Source: Nocardia aurantia
Lineage (GTDB): Bacteria; Actinomycetota; Actinomycetes; Mycobacteriales; Mycobacteriaceae
Direction of reading: 5' to 3'
DNA: 64,000 nucleotides
Assembly: GCF_009604425.1 (NCBI RefSeq)
Contig: NZ_WEGI01000012.1
Location: 310,001 to 374,000 of the forward strand
The position numbers and the translations under genes are program-made. This document shows positions 17,030 to 25,621 of this stretch, in pieces; the first letter of the stretch is position 1; every line of letters begins with the position of its first letter. The notes beneath the pieces were generated by a model. That model had not been told where the DNA came from, ran no database searches, and saw nothing but the letters and a program-made list of their open reading frames with translations.

Positions 17030-17231
17030 CAACGCCCCCGCTCACCCCGGCCGTCTCCCGGCGCCGTCACGATCCGCGCAGCGGTCGGGGAAACTGCGGG
17101 TCGACCCGTGCCACACTGCCGGAACATGGCCCCGACAGTAGTCGGGACGCCCCGGTCGCAACCAGTGTGTCCCCGGTGACAGCGGCCCGGCCGCGGTCGG
17201 CCGCGCCCCGGAAAAACTCGGTGACGGGCGG

Positions 17232-17237
17232 TAATCT
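17232..17237 (+). promoter_or_regulatory. -10 box TAATCT, leaderless type
   Basis: TAATCT ends 6 nt before the ATG at 17244 and no Shine-Dalgarno sequence is present. Confidence 0.5.
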
Positions 17238-17243
17238 CGTCGT

Positions 17244-17690
17244 ATGGCTGCAGATTCACCGGATATCCGCATCGGTACCGCGGAGCGCGAGCAGGCCATG
17301 CGGCGCTTGTCGGACCATTTCGCGGCCGGGCGGCTGACGGTGACGGAATTCGACGAGCGCACCGGTGTGGTCGCCGCCGCGGTCACCCGCGGCGACCTGG
17401 CGAAGGTGTTCGTCGATCTGCCCGAACCGGTCGTCGCGGAACCGGTTCCGGCCGCGCCGGCGATGCGGCGGCCCGGCGGCGCCCGGCCCGATGTGGTGGT
17501 CCCCGCGGTCGGTATCGCGGTCGTGCTGGCCGTGGTGCTGTTTCTCGCCACCCACCTGTGGTTCTGGTTCCTGCTGATCCCGGTCATCGTGCTGGCTCGC
17601 GCCGGGCGCAGCCCCAACGACCGGGAGCACCACCGCCGGGAACGGCGGGAGTACCGGCGGCGGGAGCGCCGGCAGCGCCGGGGACACTGA
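17244..17690 (+). CDS. DUF1707 (SHOCT-like) small membrane protein
   Basis: A 148-residue protein. Residues about 8-60 match the DUF1707 pattern: RIGTAEREQAMRRLSDHFAAG, RLTVTEFDER and ARGDLAKVFVDLP-type ending. A Pro/Ala-rich spacer is followed by two close hydrophobic segments (about 92-120) and a very basic C-terminus (REHHRRERREYRRRERRQRR) likely to stay in the cytoplasm or contact nucleic acid or lipid. DUF1707 proteins are common in actinobacteria and mostly uncharacterised. It is divergent from the kinase gene across 214 bp; a functional link is only a guess. The start is supported by the leaderless -10 box. Confidence 0.82.
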   Translation: MAADSPDIRIGTAEREQAMRRLSDHFAAGRLTVTEFDERTGVVAAAVTRGDLAKVFVDLPEPVVAEPVPAAPAMRRPGGARPDVVVPAVGIAVVLAVVLFLATHLWFWFLLIPVIVLARAGRSPNDREHHRRERREYRRRERRQRRGH

Positions 17691-17694
17691 TCGG

Positions 17695-18033
17695 GTGGAA
17701 CCCATCGAGATCAACGCCGGCTCCTGGTACCTGCGCGCGCTGCGCGCCGACGACCGGGTCGACGACCGCCCGGCCCTCGCCGAGGGCGGTGTCACCGAAC
17801 CCGGCTACGTCGAGCGCCGCGGCCGCGAATGGGCGGCCGAGACCCATCTGTCCTGGGCGGTCTGCGTTCCCACCACCGCCGAACTGGTCGCCGAGATCGG
17901 CGCCACCCCGCAACCCGGCGGCACGGTGACGATCTCCGGCTGGTCCCGCCCCGGGTACGAGAACGCGCTGGACGAGGGCCTCGCGGCCGTCCGCCGCTTC
18001 GTCGCGGGCGCACTCGGCTTGCAGCCCGCCTGA
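17695..18033 (+). CDS. Conserved-looking hypothetical protein
   Basis: A 112-residue soluble protein starting at GTG 17695, 4 bp after the DUF1707 gene, so probably co-transcribed. It has two parts visible by eye: an N-terminal region with INAGSWYLRALRADDRVDDRP, and a C-terminal region with TVTISGWSRPGYENALDEG. I recognise no domain, signal peptide or membrane segment. Codon use fits its neighbours (strong third-position GC), which supports it as a real gene. Confidence 0.65.
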   Translation: MEPIEINAGSWYLRALRADDRVDDRPALAEGGVTEPGYVERRGREWAAETHLSWAVCVPTTAELVAEIGATPQPGGTVTISGWSRPGYENALDEGLAAVRRFVAGALGLQPA

Positions 18034-18169
18034 TTTCGCGAATACGGGTCGCATATCGCTTGTGGCCGAACACTTTTCGACTCTCAGATGCGTAAAAGCG
18101 CTGTCTCCCTGCCCGGTCGGTCGGCTACTGTGGTGTCGTCCGACAGACGGCGCTTGGGGAGGGTGCGAT

Positions 18170-18340
18170 ATGTGGGCATGGGGCAGGAGCTACGCCGAAC
18201 GGGCACTGGCGGCCACCTGGCAGAGCCGACGGCCCGTCGAACCGGAGCCGACGATTCTCGATCCGCGGCCCTGGGAGGCCGGCAACGAAGGGGAGACCGA
18301 TCCGATGGATGTGGTAGCGGAGTACGAGCTGATCGGCTGA
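18170..18340 (+). CDS. Small hypothetical protein (56 aa)
   Basis: A 56-residue protein starting at ATG 18170 behind a good GGGGAGGG (18156-18163). A longer frame from 18062 is open but has no start signals. TACTGT at 18126-18131 is a possible -10 box. The sequence opens MWAWGRSYAERALAATW and ends acidic (DPMDVVAEYELIG). No family recognised. A hairpin terminator follows directly, so it may be its own unit. Confidence 0.55.
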   Translation: MWAWGRSYAERALAATWQSRRPVEPEPTILDPRPWEAGNEGETDPMDVVAEYELIG

Positions 18341-18351
18341 TCACCGGCCCG

Positions 18352-18381
18352 GTTCCGGCGCCGTCACCGCGGCGCCGGAAC
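18352..18381. terminator. Hairpin terminator between the 56-aa gene and birA
   Basis: A perfect 11-bp inverted repeat GTTCCGGCGCC / GGCGCCGGAAC with an 8-nt loop (18363-18370), 12 bp after the stop. Confidence 0.7.
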
Positions 18382-18402
18382 GGGCGGTGGGGCCGGGGCG
18401 GG

Positions 18403-18408
18403 TAGCCT
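18403..18408 (+). promoter_or_regulatory. -10 box TAGCCT of birA, leaderless type
   Basis: TAGCCT ends 6 nt before the ATG at 18415. It lies just behind the upstream terminator. Confidence 0.5.
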
Positions 18409-18414
18409 GCGGGA

Positions 18415-19215
18415 ATGCAGAGGCCCCCGTTGGATGTCGACCGGTTGCGGCGCGAGGTCGCCGAATCGCCGGAACTGGAATTCTTCACCCGCGTCGATGT
18501 CGTCGAGTCGACCGGTTCGACCAACGCCGACCTGGTGATCCGGTCCGCCGACCCCGAGGCCGATCGGCAGGTGCTGATCGCCGAGGCGCAGGAGGCCGGG
18601 CGTGGGCGGCACGAGCGGGCCTGGGTGAGCCCGCCGCGGGCGCAGATCGCGATGTCGGTGCTGCTGCGCCTGGGCGACATCGATCCGGAGGTACTCGGCT
18701 GGCTGCCGCTGCTGACCGGCATCGCGGTGGTCGACGCGATCCGCGGCGTCACCGACTTGGACGCGAATTTGAAGTGGCCCAACGATGTTCTGATCGGCGG
18801 CCGGAAGGTGGCGGGCATTCTCGCCGAAATCGCCACGGGCGCGGCCACTCCCGCTGTCGTGGTCGGGATCGGGCTCAATGTGAGCCTCACCGAGGCGGAA
18901 TTGCCTGTGCCGCATGCCACTTCGCTCACCCTCGCCGGTGCGCCGGACGAGGACCGGACCGCGGTCGTGCTCGGCATCCTCGCCGAGTTCGCGCGGCGGT
19001 TCACCGGCTGGCGGGACGCGTCCTGGGACACCACCGCCCTCGCCGCGGCCTATCGCGAACGCTGCGTGACATTGGGTGCCGACGTGCGGGCCGAACTGCC
19101 CGGCGGTGAGGTGCTCACCGGTATCGCCACCGACGTCGACGAGCACGGCCGGCTGCGCATCGGCGACCGCGCCGTTTCCGCGGGCGACGTCACCCACCTG
19201 CGCGCCGAGTACTGA
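18415..19215 (+). CDS. birA: Biotin-[acetyl-CoA-carboxylase] ligase
   Basis: A 266-residue biotin protein ligase that activates biotin with ATP and attaches it to Lys566 of AccA3 and other carriers. It has the catalytic domain (VVESTGSTNADL, then AGRGRHERAW at 61-70, LKWPNDVLIGGRKVAGIL) and the small C-terminal SH3-like domain (RAELPGGEVLTGIATDVDEHGRL). There is no N-terminal DNA-binding domain, so it is a group I ligase and not a repressor. The biotin loop, usually GRGRxGR, reads GRGRHER with Glu for Gly, a mild oddity. The location near the accA3/accD5/accE5 genes fits its role. Confidence 0.94.
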   Translation: MQRPPLDVDRLRREVAESPELEFFTRVDVVESTGSTNADLVIRSADPEADRQVLIAEAQEAGRGRHERAWVSPPRAQIAMSVLLRLGDIDPEVLGWLPLLTGIAVVDAIRGVTDLDANLKWPNDVLIGGRKVAGILAEIATGAATPAVVVGIGLNVSLTEAELPVPHATSLTLAGAPDEDRTAVVLGILAEFARRFTGWRDASWDTTALAAAYRERCVTLGADVRAELPGGEVLTGIATDVDEHGRLRIGDRAVSAGDVTHLRAEY

Positions 19216-19403
19216 CCCCGGCCGCCGGTGGGCGATCGTGCCGCTGTTTCCGAGCCGCCCCGGGTGCACGGATCGGTGACCGGACGGCGGCCCGGGCAGC
19301 GGTGCGCAGCCCCGGCGTCCAGGGCCGACCCGGCTGCGGATCGGCGATCGACATGCTGCCCGGGACACTGACGCACCGTCCGCGTCGCTATATTTCCGCG
19401 CCG

Positions 19404-19425
19404 GGTACCGACCTCGATCGGTACC
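19404..19425. terminator. Hairpin between birA and the desaturase gene
   Basis: GGTACCGA / TCGGTACC with a 6-nt loop lies 31 bp after the desaturase stop (on its strand) in the 241-bp gap between two convergent genes. The rest of the gap (19216-19403) shows nothing recognisable. Confidence 0.5.
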
Positions 19426-19456
19426 GGGCACCGGGTACGACCCCGGTGCGCCGGTA

Positions 19457-20413
19457 CTACGCGATCTGCATGTCCCGTGCGGCTTCCCGGGCGAGCATGC
19501 GGTCGCGCTGCTCCTCGAACTTGGTGGCGTCCTGGTCCAGCTTCACCAGGTAAGCGGCGAGCTCGTCGCGCGCCTGCTCGCCGCGCGGCCCGAAATCGGT
19601 GCGGTCGAAGACGTTCCAGTGCTTCAGCACCGGTTCGATGACCTCCTGCAGATGCTGGCGCGGATCGTAGATCCCGTGCTTGGCCATCATGATGGCGTAT
19701 CGGCGGAAGTTGGGCATCGAGCGGCCCGGCATCTCGAAACGCTGCACCAGATAGTTGATGTCGTCCATCATGCGATCCGGCACCAGGTCCAGCGCCGCGC
19801 CGGTCAGTGAGCGATAGAAGATCATGTGCAGGTTCTCGTCGGCGGCCACCCGCTGCAACATGTGATCGGCGATCGGGTCGTCGCAGACCTTGCCGGTGTT
19901 GCGGTGGCTGAGCCGGGTCGCCAGTTCCTGGAAGGTCACGTACGCGACCTGCATCAGCACCCCGCCCCAGCGCGGATCGGTGGGAGTCGGTACGCCCGTG
20001 GTCATATGGGTCATCCGGGCCTGTTCCAGCGCCACCGGGTCGACCGCGCGGGTCACCGTCAGGTAGTCGCGGATGACGATGGCGTGCCGGTTCTCCTCGG
20101 CGGTCCACCGGCCCACCCACGTGCCCCAGGCGCCGTCCTGGGTGAAGTTCGCGGCGATCTCGCGATGGTAGGCGGGCAGATTGTCCTCGGTGAGCAGGTT
20201 GGTGATCAGCGAGACCTTCGCGATCTCGCTCAGCCTCGACTGGGAAGGCTCCCAGTCGACTCCGCCCATCGCTGCGAAGTTGCGGCCCTGGTCCCAGGGG
20301 ACGTAGTCGTGCGGGTACCAGTCCTTGGCCATCTCCAGGTGGCGGTTCAGGTGTTGCTCGGCCACCGGTTCCAGCTCCCGGAGCAGCTCGAACTGCGTCA
20401 GTTCCTTGGTCAC
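19457..20413 (-). CDS. Acyl-[ACP] desaturase (di-iron, ferritin-like)
   Basis: A 318-residue soluble fatty-acid desaturase of the FA_desaturase_2/DesA type, which places a double bond in ACP-bound acyl chains for mycolate or membrane lipids. Di-iron ligand motifs are visible as TEDNLPAYHREI, EENRHAIVIRDYL (EExRH) and DENLHMIFYRSL (DExxH). The GTG start at 20413 has GGAGG 6 nt upstream; longer frames do not. A helical ferritin-like fold is expected throughout, with no signal peptide or membrane segment. An electron donor is not encoded nearby. It resembles mycobacterial DesA1/DesA2, and I cannot tell which. Confidence 0.9.
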   Translation of the reverse strand: MTKELTQFELLRELEPVAEQHLNRHLEMAKDWYPHDYVPWDQGRNFAAMGGVDWEPSQSRLSEIAKVSLITNLLTEDNLPAYHREIAANFTQDGAWGTWVGRWTAEENRHAIVIRDYLTVTRAVDPVALEQARMTHMTTGVPTPTDPRWGGVLMQVAYVTFQELATRLSHRNTGKVCDDPIADHMLQRVAADENLHMIFYRSLTGAALDLVPDRMMDDINYLVQRFEMPGRSMPNFRRYAIMMAKHGIYDPRQHLQEVIEPVLKHWNVFDRTDFGPRGEQARDELAAYLVKLDQDATKFEEQRDRMLAREAARDMQIA

Positions 20414-20532
20414 ACGTGCCTCCGCTGTCGCACATCGATGAAACCGAAAAGGTGGATCGAACTCGAGTCGAGCGAGAGAACTGCCTGGCATTCTTGCACC
20501 TTCGAGCCCTTCGACTCCACTGCCCCGCGCGG

Positions 20533-20538
20533 TAGGGT
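20533..20538 (+). promoter_or_regulatory. -10 box TAGGGT, leaderless type
   Basis: TAGGGT ends 6 nt before the ATG at 20545 and no Shine-Dalgarno sequence is present. Confidence 0.5.
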
Positions 20539-20544
20539 TTCTCC

Positions 20545-21093
20545 ATGGGTTATCCGGAGGAACTGCTCGCGCCGGACGAGCAGTTGCTGCTGCACCGTCA
20601 TCCGCACTGGAAGATGTTGTTCTGGCCTGCGGTCACTTTCGTCGTGGCGACCGCGATCGCCGGATTCGCCGGGGGCGCCGCCTGGCCACATCTGGAGGGC
20701 GCCAGCCGCAACGCGGTACTGATCGTCATCGTCGTGCTGTGGGCCGCAATCGTGTTGTGGCGCGGGCTCGGTCGGGTGTTGCATTGGAAGTCAACACATT
20801 TCATCGTGACCGACCGCCGCGTGATGGTGCGTGAGGGGGTGTTCACGCACACCGGTATCGACATCCCGCTGAATCGGATCACCAGCGTCCAGTTCCGCAA
20901 CGGGCTCTCGGATCGGCTGCTGGGCACCGGTACCCTCATCATCGAGTCGGCCTCGGGCGAGCCGCTCGAGTACGACGACATCCCCGATGTGATGCAGGTG
21001 CACAATCTGCTGTACCACGAGGTCTTCGAGCAGGATCGCGTCGATCCGCGCTACGACCGGCCGCCGGGCACGGGCCACCAGCACGGGGCGTGA
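20545..21093 (+). CDS. Bacterial PH-domain membrane protein (Rv3278c-like)
   Basis: A 182-residue membrane protein. It starts MGYPEELLAPDEQLLLHRHPHWK, has two transmembrane segments (about 30-55 and 60-80), then a bacterial pleckstrin-homology-like domain (bPH2/YdbT type): FIVTDRRVMVREGVFTHTG, IPLNRITSVQFRNGLSDRLLGTGTLIIESASG. The role of this family is not settled. It lies close to birA, the GtrA gene and purK, as in M. tuberculosis. Its stop codon is the first part of a 16-bp palindrome repeated 20 bp further on. Confidence 0.87.
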   Translation: MGYPEELLAPDEQLLLHRHPHWKMLFWPAVTFVVATAIAGFAGGAAWPHLEGASRNAVLIVIVVLWAAIVLWRGLGRVLHWKSTHFIVTDRRVMVREGVFTHTGIDIPLNRITSVQFRNGLSDRLLGTGTLIIESASGEPLEYDDIPDVMQVHNLLYHEVFEQDRVDPRYDRPPGTGHQHGA

Positions 21094-21126
21094 CCGGATC
21101 CGGTCATCCGTGACCGGGTGCGGTCA
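21091..21126 (+). promoter_or_regulatory. Two 16-bp palindromes upstream of the response-regulator gene
   Basis: TGACCGGATCCGGTCA (21091-21106, perfect palindrome) and TGACCGGGTGCGGTCA (21111-21126) repeat exactly 20 bp apart, two helical turns, on one DNA face. They lie 39-74 bp before the -10 box at 21165, a position suited to an activator. Confidence 0.5.
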
Positions 21127-21164
21127 ACAGGGCATATCGAACACCGGGCACCACCCGAGTAAGT

Positions 21165-21170
21165 AGTCTT
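21165..21170 (+). promoter_or_regulatory. -10 box TAGTCT, leaderless type
   Basis: TAGTCT ends 5 nt before the GTG at 21176. The same hexamer serves lat. Confidence 0.45.
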
Positions 21171-21175
21171 TAGCG

Positions 21176-21853
21176 GTGACCGCAGTACTGCTGGCCGAAG
21201 ACGACGAGGCCATCGCCGCCCCGCTGTCCCGGGCACTGGGACGCGAAGGCTATTCGGTGACCGTGGAGAGCTTCGGTCCCGCGGTGCTGCAGCGTGCGCT
21301 GGAGGGCGAGCACGACCTGTTGATCCTGGATCTGGGTCTGCCGGGCATGGACGGGCTGGAGGTGTGCCGGCAGGTGCGGGCGCGCGGCGCCGATCTGGCG
21401 GTGCTCATGCTCACCGCCCGCACCGACGAGGTCGATTTCGTCGTCGGGCTCGACGCGGGCGCCGACGACTATGTCGGCAAGCCGTTCCGGCTCGCCGAGT
21501 TGCTGGCCCGGGTGCGAGCGCTGCTGCGCCGCAGCGGAATCGGCGACGAAGCGGTGGAGATCGGCGGTGTCCGGCTCGAGCCGCAGGCGCGCCGGGTGAT
21601 GGTCAACGGCCACGAGGTGAACCTCGCCAACAAGGAGTACGAACTGCTCAAGGTGCTGATCGACCGAGCCGGCCAGGTGGTGCCGCGGGAGACCATCCTG
21701 CGCGAGGTGTGGGGCGACGCGGATCTGCGCGGCTCCAAGACCCTGGACATGCACATGTCCTGGCTGCGCCGCAAGATCGGCGACGAGGGCCCGGTGGCCG
21801 AGCGTCGCATCGTCACCGTCCGGGGTGTCGGCTTCCGGTTCAACGCCGACTAG
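21176..21853 (+). CDS. OmpR-family response regulator
   Basis: A 225-residue two-component regulator. The receiver domain (1-120) has the acidic pocket AEDDEA, the phosphoacceptor Asp52 in LILDLGLPGMDG, the Thr in LMLTART and Lys in YVGKPF. The C-terminal winged helix (about 130-225) shows VNLANKEYELLKVLIDRAGQ, VVPRETILREVWG and the wing RIVTVRGVGFRFN. Its stop directly abuts the histidine kinase ATG, so the two are translationally coupled. The signal is unknown. The two palindromes upstream may be its own binding site. Confidence 0.92.
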   Translation: MTAVLLAEDDEAIAAPLSRALGREGYSVTVESFGPAVLQRALEGEHDLLILDLGLPGMDGLEVCRQVRARGADLAVLMLTARTDEVDFVVGLDAGADDYVGKPFRLAELLARVRALLRRSGIGDEAVEIGGVRLEPQARRVMVNGHEVNLANKEYELLKVLIDRAGQVVPRETILREVWGDADLRGSKTLDMHMSWLRRKIGDEGPVAERRIVTVRGVGFRFNAD

Positions 21854-23158
21854 ATGCGCCGCCGAATCCTGTTGTCGATGCTGGCGGCATTGACCCTGAC
21901 CACGGTGGTGCTGGGCATCCCGCTGGCCTATACGGCCTGGCAGTGGGTCGCCGACATCACCCGCAACGATCTGCGCGCCCGCCTGGACCGGATGTCCGTG
22001 GAGATCGTCGCGCAGGAACGTGACGACGGCCTGGTGCACGGCACCCTCGACCTGCGGTCGGTGCGGCCGCTGATCCCGCCCGGCGGCCGGCTCACGGTCA
22101 TCTATCCGACGCCGGAGGACGCGGCGCTGCGGATCGACGCCGGGGTGTCGCGGGTGCCCGATCCGATCGTGGAGTCGCTGTCGATGGGCACCTCCGGATC
22201 ACTGCGGCTGGAGGCCCCGTCCGGGCAGATGCACAACATGCAGCGGCAGGCCGTCGGCGCGGTGGCCCTGGTGGCGCTCGCGTCGCTGGCCGCCGGCGCG
22301 GCGGTCGCGGTGGTGACCGCCCGCCGGGTCGCCGACCCGCTGCGCGATGTGGCCGCGCGGGCCGCCCGGCTGGCCAAGGGCGATTTCCGCGCCGATTCCC
22401 GCCGGCACGGCATCACGGAACTGGATCGGGTCTCGGACGTGCTGGATTCGGCGACGGTCGAGATCGCGGGCCGGTTGCAACGTGAGCACGCCCTGGTGGC
22501 CGACGTCTCCCACCAGCTGCGCAGCCGCCTGACCGCGGTCCGGCTGCGGCTGGACGAGCTGTCGGCGCACAGCGACCCGGCCGTGGTGCACGAGGCCGAG
22601 GAGGCGATGGCCCAGGTCGACCGGCTCACCGCGGCCATCGACGAACTGGTCCGGACCTCCCGCGACGACGGCGCCGCCGACCGCGATCCGGTGCCGGTGG
22701 TGGCCGAACTGCGCAAGGTGATCTCGGAGTGGCGGCTGCCGTTCAGCGAGGCGGGCCGGATGCTGATGCTCTCCGGCGACCCATTGCTGCGGGCCCCGGT
22801 GACCGGTTCCCGGCTGCGCGAGGCGGTGGCGGTGCTGGTGGACAACGCCCTGATGCACGGTGACGGTGATTGCACGGTCTCGGTGCGCGCGGTGTACGGC
22901 GGGCCGGATCTGGCGCCGCTGGTGGCGGTGGAGATCGCCGACGAGGGCGAGGGCGTCAGCGACGAGCTGGCCCCGCACATCTTCGACCGTGGTTTCTCCG
23001 GCGCCGGCTCGACCGGTGTGGGTCTGGCGCTGGCCCGGGCGTTGATCGAGGCGGACGGTGGTCGCCTGGAGCTGCAACGCCGGCGGCCGGCCCTGTTCAG
23101 CGTGTTCCTCGGCAAGCCCGGCCCGCAGCGATCGGGCGTCGTCAACGAACCGCGCTGA
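21854..23158 (+). CDS. Sensor histidine kinase
   Basis: A 434-residue membrane sensor kinase and partner of the preceding regulator. Transmembrane segments lie at about 5-30 and 133-155, enclosing a roughly 100-residue extracytoplasmic sensor with no recognisable domain. A HAMP segment follows (VTARRVADPLRDVAARAARLAKGDF), then the H-box VADVSHQLRSRLTAVRLRLDEL with His220, the N-box LVDNALMHGDGD and G-boxes IADEGEGVS and GAGSTGVGLALARALIEADGG. The H-box has HQLR rather than HELR, as in several actinobacterial kinases. It converges on the GtrA gene. Confidence 0.92.
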   Translation: MRRRILLSMLAALTLTTVVLGIPLAYTAWQWVADITRNDLRARLDRMSVEIVAQERDDGLVHGTLDLRSVRPLIPPGGRLTVIYPTPEDAALRIDAGVSRVPDPIVESLSMGTSGSLRLEAPSGQMHNMQRQAVGAVALVALASLAAGAAVAVVTARRVADPLRDVAARAARLAKGDFRADSRRHGITELDRVSDVLDSATVEIAGRLQREHALVADVSHQLRSRLTAVRLRLDELSAHSDPAVVHEAEEAMAQVDRLTAAIDELVRTSRDDGAADRDPVPVVAELRKVISEWRLPFSEAGRMLMLSGDPLLRAPVTGSRLREAVAVLVDNALMHGDGDCTVSVRAVYGGPDLAPLVAVEIADEGEGVSDELAPHIFDRGFSGAGSTGVGLALARALIEADGGRLELQRRRPALFSVFLGKPGPQRSGVVNEPR

Positions 23159-23189
23159 GCGGGTGCTCACCCGAAACGGTGCGCTCAGC
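23154..23189. terminator. Hairpin containing both stop codons of two convergent genes
   Basis: GCTGAGCG (23154-23161) and CGCTCAGC (23182-23189) form an 8-bp stem. The left arm holds the kinase TGA and the right arm the complement of the GtrA-gene TGA. The loop can fold again (GGGTG...CACCC). Confidence 0.5.
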
Positions 23190-23727
23190 TGTGGCCGAGC
23201 TGCTCCTCCTCGTAGAGCCCCTCGATCTCCTCGACCAGGGTGTCGATCTCGTTCGGGAACACCCAGCGGCGCATCGACCAGAATCGGAACACCATCTGCA
23301 GCAGGTTGCCGATCACGAAGGCGCTGACGAAGTCGGCGATGTTCTCGGCGGTCAGGCTGACATGCGGGACCTGAAGGTCGAACACGTACCGCGAGGCCCA
23401 CAGCGGGATGTTGCTGATCAGCACACCGATGCCGCTGACCACGAAGAACAGCAGCGCCTCGTGATGCTTCTCGCGGCCGCCGCGGCCCTTGAACGACCAC
23501 TCCCGGTTCAGGATGTAGGACGCGATGACCGCGACGACACCGGAGATGATCTTCGCGGTGATCGGCTTGGAGGACAGGACGGTCAGCTTGAGCAGGTAGA
23601 AGATGCCGCTGTCGATGACGAACGTGGTGGCGCCGACGATCGCGAACTTGATCAGCTCGCGATGCCGGTAGGCGAACTCTCGCACCGCCGGCGGCAACAC
23701 ACTGACCACGTTGTCCAGGAATGACAC
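23185..23727 (-). CDS. GtrA-family membrane protein (Rv3277-like)
   Basis: A 180-residue protein with four transmembrane helices, of the GtrA/DPMS family that helps polyprenol-linked sugars flip or join cell-envelope polysaccharides. The family core is LIKFAIVGATTFVIDSGIFY near residue 25-45, then VIASYILNREWSFKGRGG and later helices. It starts at GTG 23727 behind a leaderless -10 box. It is divergent from purK, as in mycobacteria. The sugar or acceptor cannot be told from sequence. Confidence 0.88.
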   Translation of the reverse strand: MSFLDNVVSVLPPAVREFAYRHRELIKFAIVGATTFVIDSGIFYLLKLTVLSSKPITAKIISGVVAVIASYILNREWSFKGRGGREKHHEALLFFVVSGIGVLISNIPLWASRYVFDLQVPHVSLTAENIADFVSAFVIGNLLQMVFRFWSMRRWVFPNEIDTLVEEIEGLYEEEQLGHS

Positions 23728-23733
23728 GGGCCG

Positions 23734-23739
23734 AGTTTA
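23734..23739 (-). promoter_or_regulatory. -10 box TAAACT of the GtrA gene, leaderless type
   Basis: On the minus strand TAAACT ends 6 nt before the GTG at 23727. Confidence 0.5.
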
Positions 23740-23850
23740 TGCCTCCGGCCTGAGAGGTCCCGTCGGCCCCCGTCGAACCGGAACCGGTTCCACACCGGGA
23801 CGGGCGGCGATTGCCCGAGGTTGCCCCGTCGACAGGCCCGTCCGCCGGGG

Positions 23851-25074
23851 ATGACAACATTGTGTGACGTGAGCGCTCGTTCTTTCGACTCGTCGGGAAT
23901 GCCGACGGTGACCATGATCGGTGGCGGCCAGCTGGCGCGGATGACGCACCAGGCTGCCGTCGCGCTGGGCCAGTCGCTGCGGGTGCTGGCGGAGCATCCC
24001 GACGACCCCGCCGCCCAGGTCTCGCCCGAGGTGGTGCTCGGCTCCCACACCGACCTCGCGGCGCTGCGCAAGGCCGCGGTCGGCTCGCATGCGCTGACCT
24101 TCGACCACGAGCACGTGCCCACCGAGCATCTCGAGGTGCTGATCGCCGAGGGCGTGAACGTCCAGCCGCCGCCGCGGGCCCTGGTGTACGCCCAGGACAA
24201 GCTGGCCATGCGCCGCAAACTCGCCGAGCTGGGCGTCCCGGAACCGCCGTTCGTGGCGGTCGAGTCGCCGGCCGACGCACTCCGCTTCGGCGACGAGCAC
24301 GGCTGGCCGTTCGTGCTGAAGGCGGTGCGCGGCGGCTACGACGGCCGCGGCGTCTGGATGATCGCCGACCGCGCCGAGGCGGAGCGCCTGGTCACCGAGC
24401 AACTGGCGGCCGGCGTGACCCTGCTGGCCGAACAGAAGGTCGACCTGAAGCGCGAGCTGTCGGCGATGGTGGCCCGCTCCCCGTTCGGCCAGGCCGCCGC
24501 GTGGCCCGTGGTGGAGACCGTCCAGCGCGAGGGCCAGTGCGCCGTCGTGATCGCCCCCGCCCCCGGCCTGTCCGCCGCCGCGGCGACCGACGCGGAGGCC
24601 CTGGCCCTGCGGCTGGCCGGCGAGTTGGGCGTCACCGGCGCGATGGCGGTCGAACTGTTCGAGACGCATTCCGGTGAACTGCTGGTCAACGAGCTGGCGA
24701 TGCGCCCGCACAACTCCGGCCACTGGGGTATGGACGGCGCCGTCACCGGCCAGTTCGAACAGCACCTGCGCGCGGTCCTGGACTACCCCCTGGGCAGCAC
24801 CCGCCCCTTGGCGCCGGTGACGGTCATGGCGAACATCCTCGGCGCCCCCGAGGCGCCCGAGATGTCGATGGACGAGCGCCTGCACCACCTGTTCGCCCGC
24901 CTCCCGGAGGCCCGGGTGCATCTCTACGGCAAGGGCGAACGCCCGAAACGCAAGATCGGGCACGTCAACATCCTCGGCGACGACGTGGCCGAGGTACGCG
25001 AGAAGGCGGAGCGCGCGGCGCACTGGATGTCGCACGCGGTATGGACCGACGGATGGGACCCCCATGGCCACTGA
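23851..25074 (+). CDS. purK: N5-carboxyaminoimidazole ribonucleotide synthase
   Basis: ATP-grasp enzyme of 407 residues that makes N5-CAIR from AIR, ATP and bicarbonate in purine synthesis. Motifs: [43 protein letters not shown] (ATP-binding), [16 protein letters not shown] and the C-terminal [19 protein letters not shown]. The start is uncertain: ATG 23851 is listed, but GTG 23869, with AACATT 7 nt upstream, is equally possible and removes six residues. It overlaps purE by 11 bp, so the two are coupled. Confidence 0.94.
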   Translation: MTTLCDVSARSFDSSGMPTVTMIGGGQLARMTHQAAVALGQSLRVLAEHPDDPAAQVSPEVVLGSHTDLAALRKAAVGSHALTFDHEHVPTEHLEVLIAEGVNVQPPPRALVYAQDKLAMRRKLAELGVPEPPFVAVESPADALRFGDEHGWPFVLKAVRGGYDGRGVWMIADRAEAERLVTEQLAAGVTLLAEQKVDLKRELSAMVARSPFGQAAAWPVVETVQREGQCAVVIAPAPGLSAAAATDAEALALRLAGELGVTGAMAVELFETHSGELLVNELAMRPHNSGHWGMDGAVTGQFEQHLRAVLDYPLGSTRPLAPVTVMANILGAPEAPEMSMDERLHHLFARLPEARVHLYGKGERPKRKIGHVNILGDDVAEVREKAERAAHWMSHAVWTDGWDPHGH

Positions 25075-25615
25075 CAACACCGCGCCCGGTTCGGCGGGGC
25101 ACTCCGCCGGCTCCGCGCCCGGCCCCCAGGTCGGCCTGATCATGGGCAGCGACTCCGACTGGCCGACCATGGAAGCGGCCGCGGAAGCCTTGGCGGAGTT
25201 CGGAATTCGCTTCGAGGTAGGCGTCGTCTCCGCCCACCGCACCCCCCAGCGCATGCTCGACTACGCCCGCTCGGCCGCCACCCGCGGCCTCCAGGTGATC
25301 ATCGCCGGCGCCGGCGGCGCCGCCCACCTCCCCGGCATGGTCGCCTCCGCCACCGCGCTCCCCGTGATCGGCGTCCCGGTCCCGCTGAAGTACCTCGACG
25401 GCATGGACTCCCTGCTGTCGATCGTGCAGATGCCCGCCGGCGTCCCGGTCGCCACCGTCTCCATCGGCGGCGCCCGCAACGCGGGCCTGCTCGCGGTCCG
25501 AATCCTCGCCGCCACCGACCCCACCCTCCGTGCCCGCATGGAACAATTCCAGGCCGACCTGGAGCAACTGGTCCTGGAAAAGGACGACGCCCTCCGCACC
25601 CGCCTCCTCGGCTGA
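25064..25615 (+). CDS. purE: 5-(carboxyamino)imidazole ribonucleotide mutase
   Basis: A 183-residue class I PurE, which converts N5-CAIR to CAIR after PurK. The catalytic region reads [20 protein letters not shown] and [15 protein letters not shown], then [13 protein letters not shown]. An N-terminal extension of about 18 residues precedes the conserved core. The ATG lies inside the end of purK (11-bp overlap), showing translational coupling. In mycobacteria fadE25 follows purE directly; here about 3 kb of other genes separate them. Confidence 0.95.
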   Translation: MATDNTAPGSAGHSAGSAPGPQVGLIMGSDSDWPTMEAAAEALAEFGIRFEVGVVSAHRTPQRMLDYARSAATRGLQVIIAGAGGAAHLPGMVASATALPVIGVPVPLKYLDGMDSLLSIVQMPAGVPVATVSIGGARNAGLLAVRILAATDPTLRARMEQFQADLEQLVLEKDDALRTRLLG

Positions 25616-25621
25616 GCCGGG

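Noticed and set aside
14981-17179. 732-codon plus-strand frame opposite the kinase
   Set aside because: Low-complexity shadow of the repeat-rich kinase linker; contains repeated HRTAGR units only because of the 18-bp repeats.
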